Positions 50,325 through 57,912 of a stretch of 64,000 nt of DNA are shown one piece after another; the first letter of the stretch is position 1; every line of letters begins with the position of its first letter. The translations under genes were made by a program, and so were the position numbers. Origin of the DNA: Herpetosiphon llansteffanensis (GTDB taxonomy: Bacteria > Chloroflexota > Chloroflexia > Chloroflexales > Herpetosiphonaceae); NCBI RefSeq assembly GCF_003205875.1, contig NZ_PUBZ01000103.1, forward strand, positions 1 to 64,000, in the 5' to 3' direction. The notes beneath the pieces were generated by a model that saw nothing but the letters and a program-made list of their open reading frames with translations, was not told the DNA's origin and did not search any database.

Positions 50325-50726
50325 ATGACCCAGATCATCGATAAACTGGCGTGGATTCAGATTGTTGATAAACGCATTCTTAGTACCCGTTCCAAAGGTA
50401 AAACGATCTATTATCTTCCTGGTGGCAAGCGCGAACAGGGCGAAACCGATTACGAATGCTTAGTGCGCGAGATCAAAGAGGAACTTGATGTCGATCTCAT
50501 CCCTGAAACCCTCAACTTTGTGGGTACATTTGAAGCCCAAGCCCATGGTCATAGCGAAGGGATCATTGTCAAAATGACCTGCTACAGTGGTAATTATCAG
50601 GGAACCCTACACGCTTCAGCTGAAATTGAGGAACTCTTGTGGTTAGTGTATGCCGATAAAGCCAAAAGTTCTCAAGTAGACCAAATTATTTTTGATTGGC
50701 TCAAAGAACGTGATCTGATTCATTAA
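50325..50726 (+). CDS. Nudix hydrolase
   Basis: 133 residues from the ATG at 50325 with GAAGGAG upstream. The Nudix box is complete: GGKREQGETDYECLVREIKEEL (G-x5-E-x7-R-E-x2-E-E), which binds Mg and cleaves nucleoside diphosphate-x bonds. The opening RSKGKTIYYLPGGKREQ suggests the ADP-ribose or NTP pyrophosphatase branch. Stands alone; substrate unknown. Confidence 0.92.
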   Translation: MTQIIDKLAWIQIVDKRILSTRSKGKTIYYLPGGKREQGETDYECLVREIKEELDVDLIPETLNFVGTFEAQAHGHSEGIIVKMTCYSGNYQGTLHASAEIEELLWLVYADKAKSSQVDQIIFDWLKERDLIH

Positions 50727-50811
50727 TCGTATGGATTCAGGATAGGCTCAAGCTGCTGAGGGCCTAGGTTTAACAAACACGGGTATCTACTAGCAGATTG
50801 GCTCATATTAA

Positions 50812-50840
50812 TTGACATAGCACATGTGTTCGTGTATACT
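50812..50840 (+). promoter_or_regulatory. Promoter of the two-gene operon at 50988
   Basis: TTGACA (50812-50817), 17-nt spacer, TATACT (50835-50840): same boxes as the str promoter. The start site should be near 50847, giving a leader of about 140 nt. Confidence 0.85.
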
Positions 50841-50854
50841 CAAAAACACAAATT

Positions 50855-50948
50855 CTCCAAGCTGCTGCTTGTAATCCACGGTGCGCACCCTCGTTTGCGG
50901 GCTTGCAAAGCCCCATGCAAGGCTTTTTACGAGCCACGATGCTTGGAG
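50855..50948 (+). ncRNA. Candidate structured regulatory leader
   Basis: CTCCAAGC (50855-50862) pairs with GCTTGGAG (50941-50948) to close a domain. Inside: GGTGCGCACC (50880-50889), CTCGT/ACGAG (50890-50894 with 50929-50933), and either GCTTGCA/TGCAAGGC (50901-50923, one bulge, followed by TTTTT) or GGGCTT/AAGCCC (50899-50913). The two inner options exclude each other, a hallmark of a switch. No known riboswitch was recognised. Confidence 0.5.
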
Positions 50949-50987
50949 CATTGTCACGAATTGAGTACAACACGAAGGGTAACCGAG

Positions 50988-51215
50988 ATGCAGATTGAGC
51001 CAATTCAATTAACCCACAAACGCCATAATTATTTGCCGATGGCCTTTTTATGGCGTGGAATCAGCCATCAGGTCGCGAGAATTGAACGCGTGTGGAGCAG
51101 AGAGGCCCGTTGGGCACGCCCGCCGCGCCACTATTTTCGGGTGCGTTGCACCAACAATCAGGTTTACAACATTTTTCAAGATGTGCGCTTAAATGCGTGG
51201 TGCGTTGAACGCTAG
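50988..51215 (+). CDS. Small basic protein, DUF6504-like
   Basis: 75 residues from the ATG at 50988 with AAGGG upstream; a longer in-frame reading to 50826 lacks a site. Strands and basic residues: MQIEPIQLTHKRHNYLPMAF, RPPRHYFRVRCTNNQVYNIF, ending LNAWCVER. It looks like a short beta domain (W-R-G and F-R-V-R-C motifs) similar in kind to DUF6504 proteins, which were not checked. Ends 12 nt before the next gene. Its long folded leader is the notable point. Confidence 0.6.
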   Translation: MQIEPIQLTHKRHNYLPMAFLWRGISHQVARIERVWSREARWARPPRHYFRVRCTNNQVYNIFQDVRLNAWCVER

Positions 51216-51227
51216 AGGAGGCCGACC

Positions 51228-51455
51228 GTGTATTTAGCTTGGTTTGATGATCATCCGCGGAAAGAACTGCGGTTCAAAATTGCCGAAGCCATCTTTGCCT
51301 ATGAAGATCGCTTTGGCGAACGTCCAAATGTCGTGCTGGTTAACGCTACTCAGATTTTTAACGAAGATGTTGAGGGCGTGCGCATCGTTTCACGATCGTA
51401 TGTGCGCAAAGATAACTTTTGGGTTGGCATCGAAGGGATCGTTGCTAGCTCGTAA
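51228..51455 (+). CDS. Small protein, unknown, co-transcribed
   Basis: 75 residues from a GTG at 51228 with AGAGGAGG upstream. Opening MYLAWFDDHPRKELRFKIAEAI then YEDRFGERPNVVLVNATQIF, ending WVGIEGIVASS: an alpha/beta domain of about one repeat. Second gene of the operon led by 50988-51215. No family recognised. Nothing else in the following 150 nt except the operator of the next gene. Confidence 0.65.
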   Translation: MYLAWFDDHPRKELRFKIAEAIFAYEDRFGERPNVVLVNATQIFNEDVEGVRIVSRSYVRKDNFWVGIEGIVASS

Positions 51456-51540
51456 GTCGCCGGAAGCACATTGCCCAATTCCCCGTCTGTAAGATTTGTG
51501 TTAATTCTCCTCTAGCTTGCCCGTTTTAAAAATCGACTTG

Positions 51541-51592
51541 TGGCACAATATATTGGGATACGCACATATGCGTAATTCGATATATTGTGTCA
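51541..51592. promoter_or_regulatory. Nested inverted repeats, candidate operator of the OYE gene
   Basis: Outer arms TGGCACAATATAT (51541-51553) and ATATATTGTGTCA (51580-51592) match at 12 of 13 positions. An inner palindrome TACGCA-CATA-TGCGTA is at 51559-51574. The block ends 10 nt before the start codon at 51603. A redox- or aldehyde-sensing MarR, HxlR or TetR regulator would fit, but none is encoded nearby. Confidence 0.6.
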
Positions 51593-51602
51593 CGAGGATT
51601 TT

Positions 51603-52709
51603 ATGTCATTGTTCGAGCCATACACCCTGCCTGTTAGTGGCGTTACCCTGCCCAATCGCCTCGTTCTTGCCCCAATGACCACCTATTCTGGCACGCCAGA
51701 AGGCCAGATTAGCCCCGGCGAAGTCGCCTTATTGCAACGCCGCGCTGCTGGTGGCTTTGGCACGGTTATTACCGCCGCTTGTTATGTTGATCGCGATGGC
51801 CAAGCATTTATCAACCAATGGGGCTGTGATAATGACGATAAAATCGAATCATTACGTAAAGCAGCCAGCGTAATCAAAGCCGAAGGCTCAATTGCGATTT
51901 TGCAAATTCATGATGGTGGGCGTATGGCCGACCCCAAGGTACTACGCGAACCAGCTCCACGTTCAGCCTCAGCCGTTGCCGCCGAACGCCAAGGCTACCT
52001 TGAGCCACGGGCCATGACTGCCGCCGAAGTCGAAAAGAGCATCGCTGATTTTGTTGCAGCAGCCAAACGAGCTGCCGTTGCAGGCTTTGATGGCGTGGAA
52101 ATCCACGGCGCAAACACCTATCTGATTCAACAATTCTTCTCACCACATTCAAACCGCCGCGACGACGAATGGGGTGGCGATTTGGAACGCCGCTTGCGCT
52201 ACCCAATCACCTTGGCCAAAGCTGTACGTGCAGCAGTCGGCGATACGTTTATTGTGGGCTATCGCTTCTCGCCTGAAGAAATTGAAAATCCAGGCATTAC
52301 TTTTGACGATACCTTGGTGTTGGTTGATCGTTTGGCCGATTGCCGCTTGGATTATTTGCACATTTCGTTGGGCAATTATGCTGCTGGCTCAATGCGCGAT
52401 CCGCAATCAACCCAACGCCTTAGCCCCTTGGTCATTGAAAAATTGGCTGGCCGCGTGCCCTTGATGGCAGTTGGTGGCATTGAAACCGTTGAGCAAGCAG
52501 AATTGCCATTGCAAGATGGTGCTGAATTGGTCGCGCTTGGTCGGGTAGCACTGTGGGAGCCAGATTGGCCAAATAAGGTCAAAGCAGGCCGCACCGATTT
52601 GCGCCAAGCCTTGCCCGCCAAAGATGGCGATATTATTTGTACCTTGCCACGCCAATTGTATGAAAGCATCGTCCAACGCGCTGGTTGGGTGAAAATCGCC
52701 GCCGAGTAG
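51603..52709 (+). CDS. Old Yellow Enzyme-family NADH:flavin oxidoreductase
   Basis: 368 residues. FMN-dependent ene-reductase of the OYE family (TIM barrel). Seen: LPNRLVLAPMTTYSGTPEG, QIHDGGRMADP, the His/Asn pair in GFDGVEIHGANTYLIQQFFSPHSNRRDDEWGG, and the FMN phosphate site VALGRVALWEPDWPNKV. Substrates are usually alpha,beta-unsaturated carbonyls. ATG at 51603 with GAGGA. Two inverted repeats lie just upstream. Monocistronic; no terminator seen before the repeat tract. Confidence 0.92.
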   Translation: MSLFEPYTLPVSGVTLPNRLVLAPMTTYSGTPEGQISPGEVALLQRRAAGGFGTVITAACYVDRDGQAFINQWGCDNDDKIESLRKAASVIKAEGSIAILQIHDGGRMADPKVLREPAPRSASAVAAERQGYLEPRAMTAAEVEKSIADFVAAAKRAAVAGFDGVEIHGANTYLIQQFFSPHSNRRDDEWGGDLERRLRYPITLAKAVRAAVGDTFIVGYRFSPEEIENPGITFDDTLVLVDRLADCRLDYLHISLGNYAAGSMRDPQSTQRLSPLVIEKLAGRVPLMAVGGIETVEQAELPLQDGAELVALGRVALWEPDWPNKVKAGRTDLRQALPAKDGDIICTLPRQLYESIVQRAGWVKIAAE

Positions 52710-52729
52710 CTAGTTGCGAGGGCTATAGG

Positions 52730-53042
52730 CTATGGGCTTTTGGCTATCGGGAAGCTTTTGAAACAATTTGAGTAATTCAGATTTAGAAGCAGATCTCCCA
52801 ATAGCCTAGAGCCTCTAGCCAAATTTTTCTATGTTCTCTGTCCACTGCTCTGATTCCTAATCATCGTCTTTGCCCTTGCCATTGATATAGATTTTAACGC
52901 AGAGGCGCAGAGTAGCCAAGTACTCCTTTGATCTGACTCATATATTTAATCAAAACAAACTAGGGCGAACCAACGAAGTTTTATACTAGCTTTCTCTGCG
53001 CCTCTGCGTTAAATAGCCTAATCTCCAAAACCCGCCCCCCAT
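52730..53042. repeat. Word-like repeats downstream of the OYE gene
   Basis: GGCTATAGGCTATGGGCTTTTGGCTAT, CCAATAGCCTAGAGCCTCTAGCC and TTTTAACGCAGAGGCGCAGAG (52890-52912) with its complement CTCTGCGCCTCTGCGTTAAA (52994-53013). The last two form a long inverted pair. No gene seen. Confidence 0.7.
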
Positions 53043-53213
53043 TTCTATGTTCTATGTTCTATGTTCTATGTTCTATGTTCTATGTTCTATGTTCTATGTT
53101 CTATGTTCTATGTTCTATGTTCTATGTTCTTTGTTCTTTGTTCTATGTTCTTTGTTCTTTGTTCTTTGTTCTATGTTCTATGTTCTATGTTCTATGTTCT
53201 ATGTTCTTTGTTC
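53043..53213. repeat. Heptamer tandem repeat TTCTATG, about 24 copies
   Basis: TTCTATG repeats head to tail with TTCTTTG variants. The reading Phe-Tyr-Val-Leu-Cys-Ser-Met in one plus frame is a by-product. It abuts the stop of the kinase gene at 53220, and the same words occur at 45003-45033 and 22085. Copy number probably varies. Confidence 0.9.
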
Positions 53214-53219
53214 TGATTC

Positions 53220-54647
53220 TTAATCATCGTCTTTGCCCTTGCCATTGCCTGGGCCTTTGGGCTTTTTGGCCTCTTTGACCCCAATCACCAAGTTGATTTG
53301 GCTGTTGGCAGCAATTGGGCTGCCGACTGCTGGCTCTTGGCTCAGAATACGATCTTTGGCTTGATCGTTTGGTTGCTCAATAAAATTAATGCTCAGCCCT
53401 AAGTTGCGGGCTTGTTGCTCGGCCTCGCCACGTTTGAGGCCCACAAAATTGGGCATGCTTGGGGCTTGCTCGCTGGCAGCGGTTGGCTCCGGCGCTTGGG
53501 TAGCTTCAATCTCAATCACAATGGTTGCGGTTGCTTCGGCCACTGGTTCAAGCGTCGCAGTTGCCTCGACCACAGGATTGCCAGTCGTGCTCGGTTGTTC
53601 GGCATTGCCGCTTAGTTTGGCAAAGCCAACTGCAACCACAACCACAAAGGCTAGTGCTGCAAGGGTCAGGCCAATTTGCTTTTTGGCTGCTGGTTTGGGC
53701 GGGGCAATCAAGGCTTTGGTTGGGGTTGGCTGGGCTTGAGCCTGCACCAAAGCAGCGGTTTTGGGTGGCACGCGCACAGCAGTCGTTTCCATATTATGAA
53801 TCGACACGGTGGAGCGTTGGCGCACGGGCATGGCAATCGTGGCCGAATTTGCGCCCTGTTGGATGCTCTCAATCTCGCCTGCTAAGGCTTGGGCAGAGCC
53901 AAAACGCTTGCTTGGCTCGCGCTCAGTCGCCCGCTTGATCAGCTGTTCGATGGCGCTGGCGGTGCCAGGCAAGGCTTGGCGCAGTGCAGGCACACCTTCG
54001 TTCAGATGGCGCTGGACAATCGCCCATGCCGAATCGCCATCAAGCGGCACGCGGCCAGTTAACAGCTCATACAACATAATTCCCAAAGCATAAATATCGC
54101 TGGCGGCGGTCGTTGCGCCACCTTCTGCCCGTTCTGGCGCGATATATTGGGGCGTGCCATACACTTGATCGTGGTTGGTCGTGCCAATTGGCTGCACAAT
54201 GCCAAAATCAAGCAAAATCGCATGGCCATCAGCATTAATTTTAATATTTTGCGGCTTGACATCGCAATGCACATAGCCCTGTTGATGAATTGCTGCCAAG
54301 GCTAAGGCAATTTCGCGTGTCCAAACCAAGGCTTGGGGCGCGGCCACGGGCAATACTTGATCAAGGCTCTGGCCATCGATCAGCTCTTGAACAAAAAACG
54401 GCCCAACACTTGGATCGTGGCCAACATCAAAAATACGCGCAATATGGGCGTGGCTCAATTGGGCCGCAGTTTGGGCTTCGGCGCTAAATTGCTGGCTCAA
54501 AGTTGGATTATTGGCGTACTCAGGCCGCAAAACCTTCAAGGCCACATCGCGCTTGAGCAGCAAATCATGGGCACGGTAGACCGTCGCCATGCCACCTTGC
54601 CCAAGCGTTGCCAACAATTGGTAGCGATTTGCCAAGGTTTGATTCAT
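53220..54647 (-). CDS. Membrane Ser/Thr protein kinase with PASTA domain (PknB-like)
   Basis: 475 residues. Kinase domain 8-265: Gly loop LGQGGMATVY, VALKVLRP (ATP Lys), catalytic loop HCDVKPQN in place of HRDLKPEN, LLDFGI, and APE region YIAPERAEGG. One membrane helix near 335-352 (LTLAALAFVVVVAVGF). A single PASTA domain near 398-465 (MPNFVGLKRGEAEQQARNLGL) outside the cell is thought to sense muropeptides. ATG at 54647 with AAGGATG. The Arg before the catalytic Asp is Cys, so it is a non-RD kinase, which matters for regulation. Confidence 0.92.
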   Translation of the reverse strand: MNQTLANRYQLLATLGQGGMATVYRAHDLLLKRDVALKVLRPEYANNPTLSQQFSAEAQTAAQLSHAHIARIFDVGHDPSVGPFFVQELIDGQSLDQVLPVAAPQALVWTREIALALAAIHQQGYVHCDVKPQNIKINADGHAILLDFGIVQPIGTTNHDQVYGTPQYIAPERAEGGATTAASDIYALGIMLYELLTGRVPLDGDSAWAIVQRHLNEGVPALRQALPGTASAIEQLIKRATEREPSKRFGSAQALAGEIESIQQGANSATIAMPVRQRSTVSIHNMETTAVRVPPKTAALVQAQAQPTPTKALIAPPKPAAKKQIGLTLAALAFVVVVAVGFAKLSGNAEQPSTTGNPVVEATATLEPVAEATATIVIEIEATQAPEPTAASEQAPSMPNFVGLKRGEAEQQARNLGLSINFIEQPNDQAKDRILSQEPAVGSPIAANSQINLVIGVKEAKKPKGPGNGKGKDDD

Positions 54648-54706
54648 TGCAGCATCCTTCGTATATCAGCCAATCGTGCAGCGATTATAGCAGGCTTAAA
54701 CAACAA

Positions 54707-54728
54707 AGAGGCGTAGGGTTACGCCTCT
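54707..54728 (-). terminator. Terminator of the 40-residue gene
   Basis: AGAGGCGTA (54707-54715) pairs with TACGCCTCT (54720-54728) around a 4-nt loop; the minus strand continues TTGTTG. It lies 23 nt after the stop at 54752. Confidence 0.7.
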
Positions 54729-54751
54729 CATTGCCATGTATTTGGAGCAAC

Positions 54752-54874
54752 TTAGATTGTTTCTGGCTCGCCCAAGATTTTATTGGTGATGTACAAGGCC
54801 AAACGAGTGGCCAACGTCCCCAATGCCAAACTCAGCAAACCATAGACAACCCGACGCTTCAAATCATCATCCAT
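54752..54874 (-). CDS. 40-residue membrane protein
   Basis: MDDDLKRRVVYGLLSLALGT and so on to LGEPETI, one predicted membrane helix (about residues 10-30, VYGLLSLALGTLATRLALYI) between a charged N-terminus and a polar end. AGGAGG lies 9 nt upstream of the ATG at 54874, and a terminator follows, so it forms its own unit. Too short to be found by usual length cut-offs. No family recognised. Confidence 0.7.
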   Translation of the reverse strand: MDDDLKRRVVYGLLSLALGTLATRLALYITNKILGEPETI

Positions 54875-54925
54875 TGAATCATTCCTCCTAAATCAAAAGC
54901 GATACTAGGCGTTAGTATAGCAGTT

Positions 54926-55633
54926 TTAGTCGCGGCGACCGCCAAAAACGCGAAATGCGAAGTAGGCAAAGGTCAAAATTGAGCTTGCCGCAGCAGCGAC
55001 ATACGTCCACGCAGCAGCATTCAAAACCTTAGAAACCGCAGCTTGGTCTTGCGGGCTAACCAAGCCATTGGCGATCAACATTTTTTTGGCGCGGCTTGAG
55101 GCATTGAATTCGACCGGCAAGGTTACCAAGGTAAACAGCACCGCGCCAGCAAACAGCACCAAACCAATCAAGGCCATGGTGAAGCCAAAGCCGCCACTGC
55201 GTGATGCAGCGCCAAACATCAAGCCACCCATCACCAACCATGTGCCAATGCTACTGCCAATGTTGGCGATGCCCACAATTGAGCTGCGCAAACGCAACAT
55301 CGTGTAGCCTTCGCGATCTTGCAAGGCGTGACCCAACTCGTGAGCCACAACCGCCATTGCAGCAACCGACGGCGTAACCGACGATTGCGAAAGATTAATC
55401 GATTTATCGGCGGGATTATAGAAATCGGTTAATTGTCCAGCAACTTGATTGACTCGCACATAGTTGAGACCTTCGGCGCTCATCAAACGTTGGGCCACAT
55501 CAAAGCCATTCATGCGGTGCATATTACCAACATTTGCATATTTGCTAAATGTTGATTTTACATACCACTGCGCCCAGAAAGCAAACAGCATGCCAGGAAT
55601 GGCGAAAATGAAATACATCGGGTCGAAGATCAT
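54926..55633 (-). CDS. Neutral zinc metallopeptidase, YugP-type membrane protein
   Basis: 235 residues from the ATG at 55633 (GAGGATACC upstream). Zinc motif VVAHELGHALQDREGYTML near residue 111 (HExxH), a signature of the Zn_peptidase_2 family. Membrane helices at 5-21 (MYFIFAIPGMLFAFWAQWY), at about 134-155 (IANIGSSIGTWLVMGGLMFG), 164-185 (FTMALIGLVLFAGAVLFTL) and 212-230. Family members remodel envelope proteins; exact targets are unknown. The conserved LPVEFNASSRAKKML motif follows helix 3. Confidence 0.93.
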   Translation of the reverse strand: MIFDPMYFIFAIPGMLFAFWAQWYVKSTFSKYANVGNMHRMNGFDVAQRLMSAEGLNYVRVNQVAGQLTDFYNPADKSINLSQSSVTPSVAAMAVVAHELGHALQDREGYTMLRLRSSIVGIANIGSSIGTWLVMGGLMFGAASRSGGFGFTMALIGLVLFAGAVLFTLVTLPVEFNASSRAKKMLIANGLVSPQDQAAVSKVLNAAAWTYVAAAASSILTFAYFAFRVFGGRRD

Positions 55634-55773
55634 CGGTATCCTCCAGAGGATGCTTGTCAATGTTCCTGTCCGCATGGACAGAAAATTCTAACCTTAAGTA
55701 TAGCAAGCTCTGGGCCTAGGCGTGTTAGCATGACATTAATAATGCACACTCAAACACTATCGAAGGAGTTTCC

Positions 55774-57660
55774 ATGAATGGTGGAGGCTGGCGAGGGTTT
55801 GTTCGCGCTAACGAAGACGAACAACCCACTATCAGCCGCATGTTGTTGCAGCGTGTATGGGGTTATGCCAAACCCTATCGCCGCGGCATCATTGTGGTCT
55901 TGTTTACAATTTTCATCGGCACGTTGTTGGATCGGATTACGCCGTTGTTGGTGCGCCATTTAATTGACGTGGCGATTCCGCAGCGCAATCTTGGGCGGCT
56001 CAATTTCGTTGCCGTCGGCTTGGTGGCAATTCCCTTAATCGGCGGTTTGCTGGATATTTGGCAACGCCGCAATTCAGCGCTGGTCGGCGAGGGCATTATT
56101 TTTGATTTGCGCCGCGCCTTGTATAACCATATGCAGCGCATGAGCTTGCGCTTTTTCACCAGCACCAAATCGGGCGAATTGGTTTCGCGGCTCAATAACG
56201 ATGTGGTTGGCTCGCAACGGGCAGTTACTGGCACGTTGATTACGTTGATCACAAATATCATCACCGTCAGCATTACCCTATTTATTATGTTGACGATTGA
56301 GTGGCGCTTAACCTTATTGGCCTTGCTCGTCTTGCCATTATTTATGCTGCCAGCGCGGCGCGTCGGGCGCGTCGTACGCACATTAACCCGCTCGCAAATG
56401 CAAGCCAACAGCGATATGAACGCATTAATGGGCGAAACCTTGAATGTCAGCGGCGCGTTGCTGGTCAAGATTTTTGGGCGGCGCAACGATGAAGTAGCCA
56501 AATTTAGCCAGCATGCAGGCGAAGTGCGCGATCTTGGCATTCGCACCTCGTTGGTGATGCGCTCGTTTTTTGTGATGGTTGGTTTGGTTAGCGCAGTTGG
56601 CGTGACCTCAGTCTATTGGTTTGGCGGCTATCTGGCAATTACCTCAAATAGCTTTAGCACCGGCGATATTATTGCCTTGGCCTTGTATTTGCCTGGCTTG
56701 TATGGCGCAATTTCAACCTTAGTCAACACCAGAGTTGAATTAGCTTCGTCGCTGGTGTCGTTCGAGCGCGTGTTTGAAATTCTCGATTTGCCGCAGGAAA
56801 TTCTTGATCCAGCTGAGCCAAAATTGCTGGAGTCAATTCGTGGCGAAGTGCAATTTGAGCATGTCTGGTTTCGCTATCAAGCTGATGATGATCCAATTCT
56901 TAGCAGCCGCAATGGCCAAGAAACGACCATTATTAGCCCAATTACTACCCGCGAATGGGCCTTAGAAGACATTGATTTTACCGCCAAGCCAGGTCAATTG
57001 GTGGCCTTGGTCGGGCCTTCAGGCGCAGGCAAAACCAGCCTCACCTACTTGCTGCCGCGCTTATATGATGCTAGTCGTGGTCGGGTGTTGATCGATGGTG
57101 TTGATGTGCGCGAATTGGATTTGGATAGCCTTGGCCAAGCGATTGGCATGGTTACCCAAGAAACCTTCTTGTTTCACGAGAGCTTGCGGGTTAATTTGCG
57201 CTATGCCAAGCCCGATGCAACTGATGCAGAATTAGAAGCTGCCTGCCGCGCTGCCAACATTCACGATTTGATCGTCAGCCTACCCAATGGCTACGATACT
57301 GTGGTTGGCGAACGAGGCTATCGCTTCTCTGGCGGCGAAAAACAACGGATTGCGATCGCGCGGGTTATCCTCAAAAACCCACGTATTTTGGTGCTCGACG
57401 AGGCGACCTCGGCGCTCGATTCGCGCTCAGAGGCATTAATTCAAGCAGCCTTGCAACCATTGCTCAAAGATCGCACCAGCATTGTGATTGCCCACCGACT
57501 TTCAACGATTCTGGCTGCCGATTTGATTTTGGTCGTCGATCAAGGCCGAGTGCTCGAACGTGGCACGCATAGCGAGTTGCTGGCGCAGGCAGGGCTGTAC
57601 GCGCAGCTCTATCACACCCAATTCAAAGAGCGCGAGGAATTAGTAAGGGATGAAGGATGA
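55774..57660 (+). CDS. ABC exporter, half-transporter (MDR type)
   Basis: 628 residues: six-helix membrane domain at about 30-330 and an ATPase at 355-620. ATPase motifs: VALVGPSGAGKTSLTYLLPRLYD (Walker A), VTQETFLFHESLRVNL (Q-loop), FSGGEKQRIAIARVIL (signature) and ILVLDEATSALDS (Walker B). It has an unusual insertion before the ATPase (SSRNGQETTIISPITTREW). Works as a homodimer exporting lipids or drugs. ATG at 55774 with GAAGGAG. The last codons run into repeat DNA at 57650. Confidence 0.93.
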   Translation: MNGGGWRGFVRANEDEQPTISRMLLQRVWGYAKPYRRGIIVVLFTIFIGTLLDRITPLLVRHLIDVAIPQRNLGRLNFVAVGLVAIPLIGGLLDIWQRRNSALVGEGIIFDLRRALYNHMQRMSLRFFTSTKSGELVSRLNNDVVGSQRAVTGTLITLITNIITVSITLFIMLTIEWRLTLLALLVLPLFMLPARRVGRVVRTLTRSQMQANSDMNALMGETLNVSGALLVKIFGRRNDEVAKFSQHAGEVRDLGIRTSLVMRSFFVMVGLVSAVGVTSVYWFGGYLAITSNSFSTGDIIALALYLPGLYGAISTLVNTRVELASSLVSFERVFEILDLPQEILDPAEPKLLESIRGEVQFEHVWFRYQADDDPILSSRNGQETTIISPITTREWALEDIDFTAKPGQLVALVGPSGAGKTSLTYLLPRLYDASRGRVLIDGVDVRELDLDSLGQAIGMVTQETFLFHESLRVNLRYAKPDATDAELEAACRAANIHDLIVSLPNGYDTVVGERGYRFSGGEKQRIAIARVILKNPRILVLDEATSALDSRSEALIQAALQPLLKDRTSIVIAHRLSTILAADLILVVDQGRVLERGTHSELLAQAGLYAQLYHTQFKEREELVRDEG

Positions 57661-57880
57661 GGCTTTGGGCTATCGGAACATTGGACAAGGGAGCAGGGGC
57701 TAGGAGCTGGGGATCAGGCTCTGGGCTATGGGTTATCGAAACATTATTCGTGAAATTCGTGAAATTCGTGGCTAAAAACTATAGCCCATCTTCGCGCTCT
57801 TCGCGGCCTTCGCGGTTTCAAGCCTTCGTGAGCTTCGTGAGCTTCGTGGATCAAAACGCGCCAACATCCTTTACACTATA
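57661..57880. repeat. Word-like repeats between the ABC and MDR genes
   Basis: GGCTTTGGGCTATCGG, GGGCTATGGGTTATCG, TTCGTGAAATTCGTGAAATTCGTGG, TTCGCGCTCTTCGCGGCCTTCGCGG and CTTCGTGAGCTTCGTGAGCTTCGTGG in sequence, the same vocabulary as at 22.3 kb. No gene seen. Confidence 0.75.
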
Positions 57881-57912
57881 GCCATTGTTTTGAGCAAGGA
57901 GGCTTGGACGGT

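Noticed and set aside
53043-53213. Possible CRISPR array or coding repeat at the heptamer tract
   Set aside because: Units are 7 nt without spacers, and no cas gene is nearby. The FYVLCSM reading has no start site or signal.
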